Assembly (NCBI GenBank): GCA_016208495.1
Contig: JACQXX010000061.1
Coordinates: forward strand, 1 to 39,317
DNA from: Acidobacteriota bacterium
GTDB lineage: Bacteria; Acidobacteriota; Blastocatellia; Chloracidobacteriales; Chloracidobacteriaceae
Reading direction: 5' to 3'
DNA length: 39,317 nucleotides
Positions 16,203 to 24,600 of this stretch are shown in pieces; position 1 is the stretch's first letter, and every line of letters starts with the position of its first letter. Made by a program: the position numbers and the translations under genes. The notes under the pieces were generated by a model. That model saw nothing but the letters and a program-made list of their open reading frames with translations. It did not search any database and had not been told where the DNA came from.

Positions 16203-17228
16203 TCAAACCAGTGGGAAGTTAAACGACTGGGCCGATATCCGTTTACCAAGGAAAAATTGAAGCGGAATGTGTGTTCTGAGCGCCCACGATTTTTCATTGT
16301 GGAGTGCGTTGGGGAAAGCAAAATAGAGCAAATCTGAGCCAAACACATAACCCCGCCTGACCAGAAGAGTGGTGAGGCTGCGGGAAACTTCATAGTTATC
16401 ACCTGGCCACCCACTATCAATATAGAGCTGGATCTTTCGTTTTTCTTCGGTGGCAACCCGCTCCATAAAGTTATCTTTGTACCCAAACGTGCTGGACAAA
16501 CAGGCGGCTTTTCCAAACACATGTGGGTACTCCCAGCCAAGAAAAAACGAAACTACTCCACCCAGGGATGATCCCATGACAACAGTGTTTTCCGGTCCGG
16601 CCAGGGTTCGACACTGGATGTCAATCGCCGGTTTAAGCGTTTCAACCAGGAATTTTCCATAGGCTTCATAGCCGGGTTGGGTGTATTCCTCCATGCGGTC
16701 ATTTGGGGAAATACCAACAATGATGCACTTATTGATGGCATTCATGGCATCAAGCAGCATCATGGTCTCCGCCATTTCCCAGGTCTGGCCAATAAACGCC
16801 TCTTCGGGAAAAAACAAGTTGTGTCCATCATGCATATACAGGACTGAAAAGCGCTTAATCGAGTTTTCGTCATATCCAGGGGGCACATAAAATCGAACTC
16901 GATGGGCTTTACTCCCGGTGCCAATCACCGCCGGCTCGGAAATCCGTCCGTGCCAGGGAGCAAAAAAGTGAGGATAGATTTCCTTGCGTTTATTGGGAAC
17001 AATCGCCAGATAGTTGCTCCCTTGTGCCCAGGTGACTTCCGAGCCTTTTAGAATACAGGGCTTGAAGTAAAAATAGGGCCGATCCGTTGTAATTTCAAAC
17101 TCAACTCGATTGTTTCCGCGTGGCTGTTCAGCCGGATAAATATTCCGATCCCAGTCCATGTCGGTACGAAGTACCATTCGACCGGATTCTAAGGGATAGT
17201 GAACCACAATGATCATTTTGGCAGGCAT
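16203..17228 (-). CDS. Alpha/beta-hydrolase putative esterase (esterase D / enterochelin-esterase-like)
   Basis: The 341-residue protein has an N-terminal beta-rich region that could be a carbohydrate- or starch-binding-like (CBM48-type) module (about 1-100) followed by a putative esterase domain. Within that, 'RVRFYVPPGYDENS' and 'FSVLYMHDGHNLFFPEEAF' are typical of the enterochelin esterase/esterase D group. 'VVMGSSLGGVVSFFLG' carries the nucleophile Ser at about 221; 'DSGWPGDNYE' and 'ALHNEKSW' supply candidate Asp and His. No signal peptide is obvious, so it is probably cytoplasmic. The substrate is unknown; no siderophore esterase role is claimed, although an NRPS lies 4.5 kb away. The start codon has only a weak AAAGG site. 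Confidence 0.85.
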   Translation of the reverse strand: MPAKMIIVVHYPLESGRMVLRTDMDWDRNIYPAEQPRGNNRVEFEITTDRPYFYFKPCILKGSEVTWAQGSNYLAIVPNKRKEIYPHFFAPWHGRISEPAVIGTGSKAHRVRFYVPPGYDENSIKRFSVLYMHDGHNLFFPEEAFIGQTWEMAETMMLLDAMNAINKCIIVGISPNDRMEEYTQPGYEAYGKFLVETLKPAIDIQCRTLAGPENTVVMGSSLGGVVSFFLGWEYPHVFGKAACLSSTFGYKDNFMERVATEEKRKIQLYIDSGWPGDNYEVSRSLTTLLVRRGYVFGSDLLYFAFPNALHNEKSWALRTHIPLQFFLGKRISAQSFNFPLV

Positions 17229-17253
17229 AAAAACCTTTGGAATGAAGAATGAG

Positions 17254-17385
17254 ATTAGTGGTTAGTGATTAGTGGTTAGTGGTTAGTGATTAGTGCTTGG
17301 TACTTGGTGCTTTGTAACCAATTCTTTCTAAGAACCAAGAACCAAAAACCAAGAACTAACCACTAACCACTAACTACTAACCACC
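17254..17385. repeat. Heptad-phased inverted repeat element (TTAGTGG/CTTGGTA type)
   Basis: The left arm (17254-17316) consists of nine unbroken heptads: six of RTTAGTG, then CTTGGTA, CTTGGTG and CTTTGTA. The right arm (17332-17385) consists of seven heptads (GAACCAA twice, AAACCAA, GAACTAA, CCACTAA twice, CTACTAA) plus CCACC. The arms are imperfect reverse complements in mirrored order, separated by about 15 bases. The element fills the gap between the acetate kinase stop and the esterase start and could form a long hairpin in the transcript. Confidence 0.9.
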
Positions 17386-17389
17386 TTCT

Positions 17390-18625
17390 TCATTTGGCTG
17401 TAATGCATCGCACTGTATCACGGGCGATCAATAGTTCTTCGTTGGTTGGAATGACATAGGCCGCAAGTCGCGCATTTTCCGATGAAATCCGACCTTCGGC
17501 ACCGCCAATGATTGTGGCATTCAGTTTGGGATCAAGCGTGAGGCCGACAAAATCCAGCCCGGTGCAAATGCGGTTGCGGATATCCGCCGAATTTTCCCCA
17601 ATCCCTCCGGTAAAGACAATTGCATCAGCGCCTCCCATCGCAACCAGATAGCTTCCGATGTATTTCCGAACTCGATAACAGAAGATCTCAATTGCCAGCC
17701 GGGCCCGGCGATCATTGTTTTCGCGTTCTTCGTCCAGCAATTCCCGCATATCATTGGTGAGCCCAGAAATCCCAAGCAGGCCGGAATGGCGATTGAGAAC
17801 GGCGTCAACTTCGCTGACCGAAAGTCCTTCTTTAGCTGATAAGAATTCAATAATGGCCGGGTCGAGGTCCCCAGAGCGGGTTCCCATCACCAAACCTTCG
17901 AGCGGTGTAAACCCCATTGAAGTATCCACCGATTTGCCTTCGTGGATGGCGGTGATCGAACAGCCATTGCCCAAATGAAGCGCCACGATATTGACCTGTT
18001 CGCGTTCAATCCCGAGCAATTGCCGATACCGATAAGCCACAAACCGGCAGGAGGTTCCGTGAAATCCATAGCGCCGAATTCGATGCCGCCGGTAAAATTG
18101 ATAGGGAACTGCATACAGATAGGCATAATCCGGGAGCGTTTGATGAAATGCCGTGTCAAACACCGCCACCTGCGGAATTCCTTTTCCCAGTACATCCCGA
18201 ACGGCGGCAATCCCCTTGAGATTGGCCGGGTTATGCAGCGGTGCCAGTTCAATGCACTCCTCTATTTTTCGAAGCACGTCATCGGAAATTCTGACAGATT
18301 CATGAAAATAGTCACCGCCGTGAACCACTCGATTTCCAACCGCGTGGACATCACCTAAAGTTGAAATATCAGGAATCGCAGCTTCTTCAGAGCACAACCA
18401 GCGCAAGATCCATTCAACGGCGGTTTTATGGTTTCTGACCGGGAGTGTTTGACGTTCACTTTCCCGGCCAGTGACCCGAGTGGTAATGATTGCTTCGCCG
18501 CCGATGCGTTCGATGACACCCTGGGCCAGCTTTCGATCCTGATTAGCGGCAATCAAATCCAGATCAGTTTCAATCAATTGAAACTTGACAGATGAGCTGC
18601 CGCAGTTCAAAACCAAAATATTCAT
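17390..18625 (-). CDS. ackA: Acetate kinase
   Basis: The protein of about 411 residues interconverts acetyl phosphate plus ADP with acetate plus ATP. Signatures are the N-terminal '[19 protein letters not shown]', '[11 protein letters not shown]', 'HNPANLKGI', '[20 protein letters not shown]', '[14 protein letters not shown]', '[19 protein letters not shown]' and '[13 protein letters not shown]', in the normal order and length. I chose the ATG at 18623-18625 because it yields the canonical start; an upstream ATG at 18682 would add 19 unlikely residues. One oddity is that the usual YGFHGTSH motif reads YGFHGTSC, replacing the second histidine by Cys at about 193, while the first histidine (about 189) is kept. 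No phosphotransacetylase gene is nearby. The HAD gene is divergent, 108 bases away. Confidence 0.95.
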   Translation of the reverse strand: MNILVLNCGSSSVKFQLIETDLDLIAANQDRKLAQGVIERIGGEAIITTRVTGRESERQTLPVRNHKTAVEWILRWLCSEEAAIPDISTLGDVHAVGNRVVHGGDYFHESVRISDDVLRKIEECIELAPLHNPANLKGIAAVRDVLGKGIPQVAVFDTAFHQTLPDYAYLYAVPYQFYRRHRIRRYGFHGTSCRFVAYRYRQLLGIEREQVNIVALHLGNGCSITAIHEGKSVDTSMGFTPLEGLVMGTRSGDLDPAIIEFLSAKEGLSVSEVDAVLNRHSGLLGISGLTNDMRELLDEERENNDRRARLAIEIFCYRVRKYIGSYLVAMGGADAIVFTGGIGENSADIRNRICTGLDFVGLTLDPKLNATIIGGAEGRISSENARLAAYVIPTNEELLIARDTVRCITAK

Positions 18626-18733
18626 GGTGAAATATCCTGAAAATAAAGTGGGGGCGGTCAGACGTGGTGTAATCCCAAACATATCAGGAAAAATTGCAGG
18701 TGGCGAGTCGCACCTTTACCGATACGCAAGCCT

Positions 18734-19366
18734 ATGATCTCAATCTCAACCGTCATCTTTGATTATGGAAATGTTCTTTGCCAGCCACAACCATCTGAAA
18801 TGATTCAGGAAATGGCAAATTTGTGCGACATTCCCACCCTACAGTTCCAGGCTGGCTATTACCAGTTTCGACACCAATACGACCTTGGATTCCTTGATGG
18901 AAGCGGATACTGGCAGGCTTTTGGTTCGGTAGCCGGATTTCAAATCTCAGAATCAACCGTGGAAAAACTGATTGCGCTTGATAATCGAAGCTGGGCGGAA
19001 CCGAACTTTCTCATGCTTGACTGGGTTGCCCGGCTGCAAAACGTCGGGATTCAAACCGCGATTCTGTCAAATATGCCGGTTGATATGCGGTGTGAGCTTT
19101 CCAGTCTGTGTCACTGGCTGCCGAAATTTGAGGTTGAGGTCTATTCGTGTGAGTTGGGAATTGCCAAACCAGACCCGGCCATTTTTGAACTGTGTATAAA
19201 CCATCTGGAGGTTGTTCCCGAAGAAGCCCTGTTTGTGGATGATCGCCTGGAAAACATCAAGGCCGCGCAGGCACTGGGCCTGCACAGCCTTATTTTTGAA
19301 TCAGTTGAACTGCTGGAGGTGGAACTGGCAGGTCGGTTTCACTTACCGCCAGTCTTTTCAAAATAA
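18734..19366 (+). CDS. HAD-superfamily (subfamily IA) hydrolase
   Basis: The 210-residue protein shows the four HAD motifs: 'VIFDYGNVL' near residue 10 with the nucleophile Asp, 'TAILSNMP' (motif II Ser), 'GIAKPDPAIFELC' (motif III Lys) and 'ALFVDDRLENIKAA' (motif IV acidic pair). The second Asp of the usual DxD is Gly here, as is normal in the YihX-like group, whose members dephosphorylate sugar phosphates. The helical cap between motifs I and II (about 20-90) fits subfamily IA. The substrate is not deducible. It is transcribed away from acetate kinase and converges on the aspartyl protease gene, whose stop is 14 bases away. Confidence 0.88.
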   Translation: MISISTVIFDYGNVLCQPQPSEMIQEMANLCDIPTLQFQAGYYQFRHQYDLGFLDGSGYWQAFGSVAGFQISESTVEKLIALDNRSWAEPNFLMLDWVARLQNVGIQTAILSNMPVDMRCELSSLCHWLPKFEVEVYSCELGIAKPDPAIFELCINHLEVVPEEALFVDDRLENIKAAQALGLHSLIFESVELLEVELAGRFHLPPVFSK

Positions 19367-19380
19367 GGAGCTAGCCTGAC

Positions 19381-20358
19381 TCAATCTTCGATTTCTGCCG
19401 CTGGTGCAAACTCAATGAGTCGGCTCCGAGGGTCGAAACTGACTCGAAAGGGTCGCAGGGCATCGCGTCCAAAGAGGACGGGTGTATCTCCGGGAACATT
19501 TTCCAGAAGATCGGTTGGAATTCTTTCAAGAACCATTGAATCAAGCCAGATGGTGGCAGGCTGAATTCGATGGACCACAAAACTACCTCCGTTGATGTCG
19601 TTTAAGGTCGAAGTTTTTCGCCCAGGTGTCACCGTGATGCCAAGTCGGTTGGCGGCTGTGGATGATACGGCCAATCCAAACCGTCCACCAGTATCAAGCA
19701 AAGCCGTGACTTTCCCATTGAGTTGAACAAAAGGCCGGCGACCCTGTGGGTCTGATACCCAGCGCACAATGGCGCCTTCAACTGGAGGTTGACGATTTCG
19801 CAACGTGTCTGAAACTGGATCAAGGGCACTGATGCGACGATTGGGGAAATCCAGAACGAACCCCAGCGGTTGAAATGCCTCGGTTGGATCCAAAATCCCA
19901 TCAATCCCGGTGGGCAGCGAGGTGGTTACGGCTACCCGGCCACGATTGGGAAGCGGGTTGTCAATTCCCCCAATCGCCAGCCGTTGAAGAATGGCTTCTT
20001 CTGTTCGCATGGGCCCCGAATTTCCTGGGCCTTGAAGCACCAGTGTTTTCCCGGTCGCCTGAACTCTCGCCTGACCCGCCACCGATCTGGAAATCAAGGT
20101 CAACCCGGCACCCGTGTCAATCAAGAAAATAAAAGGCCCACGATCATTAACCCAGGTTTTGATTTGGAGACCCCGGCTGTCATCTTCGCGAAATTCAACC
20201 GGGGCAGGAAAAGGAATGGCGCGGGTGACTGATCTGGTTGAAGCCCGGCCAGGTGTTTCAGCCAGGGCTGACGGCTGTTCGGCGGGAAACTGCACCAGGG
20301 TCAAAAGTACCGTTACCAACCCGGACAAAAGCAAGGTACTTTTCAGTGAATGTTTCAT
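19381..20358 (-). CDS. Exported retropepsin-like aspartyl protease
   Basis: The 325-residue protein has a signal peptide (residues 1-33, ending 'PSALAE') and two pepsin-like half-sites in one chain: 'FIFLIDTGAGLTLIS' with Asp at about 81 and 'VTALLDTGGRFGLAV' with Asp at about 222. The motif hDTG followed by a small residue is typical of bacterial retropepsin-like proteases (aspartyl_protease_2 type). With both lobes in one polypeptide the active site could form within a monomer. It is predicted to act in the periplasm or be anchored in the envelope; substrates are unknown. Upstream of the start lie four GTAGTCA heptads (20373-20400). It converges with the HAD gene. Confidence 0.85.
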   Translation of the reverse strand: MKHSLKSTLLLSGLVTVLLTLVQFPAEQPSALAETPGRASTRSVTRAIPFPAPVEFREDDSRGLQIKTWVNDRGPFIFLIDTGAGLTLISRSVAGQARVQATGKTLVLQGPGNSGPMRTEEAILQRLAIGGIDNPLPNRGRVAVTTSLPTGIDGILDPTEAFQPLGFVLDFPNRRISALDPVSDTLRNRQPPVEGAIVRWVSDPQGRRPFVQLNGKVTALLDTGGRFGLAVSSTAANRLGITVTPGRKTSTLNDINGGSFVVHRIQPATIWLDSMVLERIPTDLLENVPGDTPVLFGRDALRPFRVSFDPRSRLIEFAPAAEIED

Positions 20359-20372
20359 AGTAATATCAGTTC

Positions 20373-20400
20373 GTAGTCAGTAGTCAGTAGTCAGTAGTTC
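20373..20400. repeat. Heptad array (GTAGTCA)n
   Basis: Three perfect GTAGTCA units and one GTAGTTC unit follow each other just upstream of the protease start codon. This is a short member of the heptad class seen across the window. Confidence 0.85.
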
Positions 20401-20507
20401 GCTAAGTTTATTTGATTGAACTGTTTGACTGTTTTCTAATACAAATATCCCATTGCAAATTGATATAAAACCCCAAGGAAGTTTGAATCAAAATTGATGG
20501 GGCTGAG

Positions 20508-20545
20508 GGCTGAAGACATCAGGCTTCAGCCCGATGTCTTCAGCC
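20508..20545. repeat. 13 bp hairpin of the GGCTGAAGACATC heptad family
   Basis: GGCTGAAGACATC (20508-20520) pairs perfectly with GATGTCTTCAGCC (20533-20545) around a 12-base loop that itself contains a further family unit. It lies directly beyond the stop of the glycine-zipper gene and could act as its 3' hairpin, but no T-tract follows on the minus strand. Confidence 0.75.
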
Positions 20546-20551
20546 TGGTGT

Positions 20552-21106
20552 TTAGTTCCGTTTGCGAAGGCCATACGTGTAAAGGGCTGAACCTCCACCG
20601 CCGGCCAGGGCCCCAATGGCCGCACCTTTCTTGCCGCCCGCCAGCCCGCCAATGGCCGCACCGACGCCTGTTCCGATACCAACCGTCAAAATGTCACGGT
20701 GGCGATTCCAGAACGAAGGTTTCTTTTGCGGAGCTTCTGAATAGGTGTAGTAAGTCCGTTGAGGACTCGATGAAGATACACGGCGTGTCCGGGTGGTGGA
20801 TCTCCGCGTCACGGGCTGTGGCTCTTCAACATATTGAACCGGAGCGACTTGAGTGCCTTGCACCGGCACCAGTTGATAGGTCATTCCGGGTTGAAGTTGA
20901 TCCGGCATAATAATCTGAGGCTGCATCGGATCTACCGGTTGGGGTAATGGTTGAGGTTGAGCCGCTGGTGCTGTTACGGTTTGGGTTGGCGCCGGCGCTG
21001 GTGTGGTCGGAGTATTTGAACGAGTTGTGAATGCCCCGACGGCACCCCCAAACATCGTCAGTGCTAAACCGGCTGCGAGCAGTTTGCCTTTATCGCTTGT
21101 AAACAT
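20552..21106 (-). CDS. YMGG-type glycine-zipper envelope protein
   Basis: This 184-residue protein starts with a hydrophobic segment (about 9-26, 'LLAAGLALTMFGGAVGAFT') that may be a signal anchor. A long Pro/Thr/Gln-rich linker (30-100) and a basic Arg/Ser-rich patch (about 100-115) follow. The C-terminal glycine-zipper 'IGTGVGAAIGGLAGGKKGAA' continues into 'IGALAGGGGSALYTYG'. Such zippers form tightly packed membrane hairpins in outer-membrane or envelope proteins (YMGG and Rick_17kDa types). The same overall layout is frequent in acidobacteria. The function is unknown; an envelope-associated role is likely. A long, structured, gene-free region lies upstream of it. Confidence 0.8.
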   Translation of the reverse strand: MFTSDKGKLLAAGLALTMFGGAVGAFTTRSNTPTTPAPAPTQTVTAPAAQPQPLPQPVDPMQPQIIMPDQLQPGMTYQLVPVQGTQVAPVQYVEEPQPVTRRSTTRTRRVSSSSPQRTYYTYSEAPQKKPSFWNRHRDILTVGIGTGVGAAIGGLAGGKKGAAIGALAGGGGSALYTYGLRKRN

Positions 21107-21174
21107 ATTGGATTCTCCTATTCGGTGTTGAAAAATATGTTAGAGACATCCCGTGTTAAATTGAGTAAATGTAT

Positions 21175-21242
21175 ATTCCACAGATGGTTAACTGTTCTTT
21201 CATTGGAAAGAGCAGTTAGGGTCCAGGTTAATTCTGTGGAAT
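21175..21242. other. Nested hairpin (68 bp) upstream of the glycine-zipper gene
   Basis: The outer stem pairs ATTCCACAGA (21175-21184) perfectly with TCTGTGGAAT (21233-21242). An inner stem pairs TTAACTGTTCTTT-type bases (21188-21200) with AAAGAGCAGTTA (21207-21218), with one mismatch. The structure lies 69 bases before the glycine-zipper start and could be a 5' leader structure, an operator or an independent small RNA. There is nothing beyond the folding potential to choose between these. Confidence 0.55.
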
Positions 21243-21430
21243 GTGTTTGATGGAATACTCTACAACAAGCAGTGTGCCAAACTTGCTACCGGATAAATAA
21301 TAGCTACTGAATTGTGGTGTAAATCCAGTGCATGAAACTGAAATGTCAGTTTTCCTGGGGAATTTTAGAGAAGAAAGGAAAGCAACTTACACGATATGGT
21401 GTAGCCAGTGGCCCATATCCGTAGAAAAGT

Positions 21431-21458
21431 GAGTGGTGAGTAGCGAGTAGCGAGTAGT
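21431..21458. repeat. Heptad array (GAGTAGC)n, left arm
   Basis: Four heptads GAGTGGT, GAGTAGC, GAGTAGC and GAGTAGT run without gaps. They are the reverse complement of the array at 21658-21696. The second MITE-like element lies between them, so the set forms one larger inverted structure. Confidence 0.85.
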
Positions 21459-21485
21459 CAGACAAAATTCTTTTCGCTGCTCATT

Positions 21486-21636
21486 CTCTGTTGCGGAAAG
21501 GTCGGATTTCGCCCGGATGGGCGGCGGAAAATAGCCGGTGGGCAGCCTGCTTTGAGGGCACCCACCGGAACGGAGACGGTGAAATGTTTGCGCCCGGGTG
21601 GAACTGTCAAGCTCAAACAACCTTTCTGGAACAGAG
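21486..21636. mobile_element. MITE-like palindromic element, copy 2 (151 bp)
   Basis: The ends CTCTGTTGCGGAAAGGT (21486-21502) and ACCTTTCTGGAACAGAG (21620-21636) are inverted repeats with two mismatches, and the left end matches that of the 14185-14496 element with one difference. The first 70 bases continue to resemble copy 1 (GCCCGGATGGGCG and TAGCCGGTGG blocks). Flanks are GCTGCTCATT (21476-21485) and GCTGCTCGTT (21637-21646), a 10 bp direct repeat with one difference. It is shorter than copy 1 and encodes nothing. Confidence 0.7.
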
Positions 21637-21657
21637 GCTGCTCGTTGTTTTGGATTG

Positions 21658-21696
21658 ACTATTCGCTACTCACTACTCGCTACTCCGGCGCTACTC
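21658..21696. repeat. Heptad array (GCTACTC)n, right arm, overlapping the NRPS stop
   Basis: Heptads ACTATTC, GCTACTC, ACTACTC and GCTACTC are followed by a 5-base interruption and CTACTC, which contains the TAG stop (21691-21693) of the NRPS on the minus strand. Read in the gene's direction, the first GAGTAG is the Glu codon plus the stop. The array is inverted relative to 21431-21458. Confidence 0.85.
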
Positions 21697-24600
21697 ATCT
21701 TCAAGCAGAGCGCGGATTTCCTCGGGTGAAAGGTGCTGGATTTCGGCCAGGAGTTCAGCCGCTTCGTCACTATCAGTTTGGGAAAGCTGATAGTCGGCGA
21801 TGGCTGAAGTCATGCTATCAATGGTTGGGGCGTCAAACAGGATTCGAAGCGGGAGTTCAACCCCAAACTGTTCGCGGATTTGAGAGGCGAGCCGGGTCAG
21901 AAGCAACGAATGCCCACCCAGTTCAAAGAAATTGTCATACACGCCGATTTGCTCGATTTTGAGGAGTTTGCTCCAGAGTTCGACCAGTTCTTCCTCAATC
22001 GGAGTCCGTGGGGCAACATAGTTCCCGGCCTGGACTGGACGCGAGACGCTTTGACCGAGGAGCGCGCGCTGGTCAATCTTGCCGCTGACGGTGAGCGGCA
22101 GGCTATCGAGCGGAGTAATCACCGCCGGGAGCATGTATTCCGGTAACCGCTCTTTTAAATAGGCCGTTAGCGCGGGCATGACGGCATCACCAGGTATGGT
22201 TTGATCAAGCACGACAAACGACACCAGGCGTGCTTCGCCAGTCGAAGACGTATCGGCCAGAACGACTGCTTTCACCACACCTTGCACGTTCTGCATCACG
22301 GCTTCGATTTCACCTAATTCAATGCGGAAGCCACGGATTTTCACCTGATTGTCGAGTCGCCCGAGAAACTCCAGCGTGCCGTCTTCAAGCCAGCGACCAA
22401 GGTCGCCAGTGCGATATAAAGACAGGGTTCGGGGCTCTAAAACCAGGGTTCGGGGTTCAGGGTTCAGGGTTTGGGGACTCCCTTTTGAGAGATTCAATAA
22501 ATCTTGAGCTTCTTTGCCATGAGCTTGATCAGATCCTTCTAATTCAGGAATCTTCAACCCTGAACCCTGAACCCTGAACCCTGATTGAAACCGTTCCTCT
22601 GTCAGTCCGGGTCGGTTAAGATAGCCACGGGCAACCCCCACCCCGCCAATGCAAATTTCACCTGGAATACCCGCCGGGAGCGGTTGCTGGGCGTGATCAA
22701 GGACATAAACCTGAACATTGTCAATGGGGCGGCCAATCGGCGGTTTTCGATTGGTTGGTGTGCAATGGTGGATCGTCGCGCAAACCGATGTTTCCGTTGG
22801 GCCATAGGCGTTCAAAAAACGCCGGTTCCGTCCCCATCGGTGCACGATATCCACCGAACAGGCTTCGCCAGCGGTGACCAGCGTGTGCAGGTGTGGCAAT
22901 TCGGCATCGGGCAAAACCGCCAGTACCGAAGGCGGCAGCGTGACGGTCGAGATATGCTCGCGGTGGAGAAGGTCAATCAATTCGGGGCCAGGCCGCAGAT
23001 CTTCTTTTGACGCCAGAACCAGCGTGGCTCCAGCCAGCAAAGTGGTAAACACTTCAGAGACCGAAGCGTCAAAACTCAGCGAAGCAAATTGAAGGACTCG
23101 TGATTTCCCGGTAATGCCAAACGCTTTGATCTGCGCCAGCGCCAGATTGGTCAAGCCACGATGCGGGATTAAGACCCCTTTCGGCAAACCGGTTGATCCA
23201 GAGGTATAAATCACATAGGCCAGGTTTTCCGGATCTGGCGTGGGGGATTGGAAAAATACCGATGGTGGGAAAAACTGACTGTCGAGCGCAATCACGGTCG
23301 GAATCTGGTCTGGAAGGCGGTCACGCATCTGGGTGGTGGTCAAAATTGATTTGAGCCCGGCATCTTGAATCATCCAGGACAGCCGTTCCTTGGGATACGC
23401 TGGGTCAAGCGGAACGTAAGCTGCACCCGCTTTCAAAATCCCGAGCATCCCCACCACCATTTCAAACGAACGGTCCAGACACAAGCCGACCAGAGATTCA
23501 ATTCCAACTCCGAGTGACGCCAGGTGTGAAGCGACCTGCGTGGCTCGCTGATTTAATTCGCGATAGGATACAGCTTTTCCCTGGAAAGTAACTGCCGTGG
23601 CAAACGGCGTGCGTTTCACCTGTTGTTCAAACAGGATATGGACTGGAACATTCAATGGAAAATCAGTGTGGGTTGCATTCCAGTCAATCGTGACTTGTTT
23701 GAATTCCGCCTCTGACAACAACGGGATTTCGGTTATCGGGATATCGGGATTTGTTGTGACGGTTTCAAGAATAATCTCCAAAATCTGCGCAAAACGTTGA
23801 ATGGTGGTGCTTTCAAACAATTCCCGGTTGTATTCCCAGGTGGATGTGATGCCATCCGCCGTTTCTCGGAAAAAGACGGTCAAATCCAGGTTTGACGTTC
23901 CTCGATCAATGGCCAGATTGATTTCCAACGGGCTCATTCTCAAGGTTTCGGCTTCTGTCGGAGTTTCAGGTCGGCGTGGATGACGAAGCGCTGATTCAAA
24001 TGAAAACATCACCTGCAACAATGGGGTGCGGCGTAAATCGCGCTCTGGTTGGAGTTCTTCAATCAGTTTTTCAAAAGGAAGGTCCTGATGGGCAAACGCC
24101 CCAAGCGCGGTGGTCCGAGTCTGACTGAGCAGGTCGGCAAAGGTAGGACGGTGAGTCAGTTTAGTGCGCAACACCAGAGTGTTCACAAAAAAGCCGATGA
24201 GTTTTTCAACTTCAAGGTGATTGCGATTGGTGACCGGAATTCCAACCAGCAGGTCTTCCTGGCCTGACAGGCGTGACAGCAGTACGTTGTACGCCGCAAA
24301 CAGGGTCATAAACGGCGTCACACCGTTAGCGTGGCTGAGGGCTTTTAATTTTTCGGTCGAAGTCCTTGAAAACGTGTGGCTTTCGCGCATTCCCCGATAT
24401 GCCCAGACTTCAGGCCGTGGTGAGTCAGTCGGCAGTTCCAGTACTGCCGGGGCCCCGGTGAGCTGGTCTTTCCAATACTTCAAATGTGCTTTGAGGACAT
24501 CACCTTGCAGCCAGTTCCGTTGCCAAACGGCAAAATCGGCGTACTGAATCGGAAGTGGCCGCAACGGAGAAGGCTCACCCTTTGAAAAGGCCCGGTAGAG

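Noticed and set aside
16203-17228. Siderophore esterase serving the NRPS
   Set aside because: Similarity to enterochelin esterases is only at the fold level, and no siderophore biosynthesis or uptake gene is present in the window.
18626-18682. 19-residue upstream extension of acetate kinase
   Set aside because: The family begins at [11 protein letters not shown]; the extension has no counterpart.
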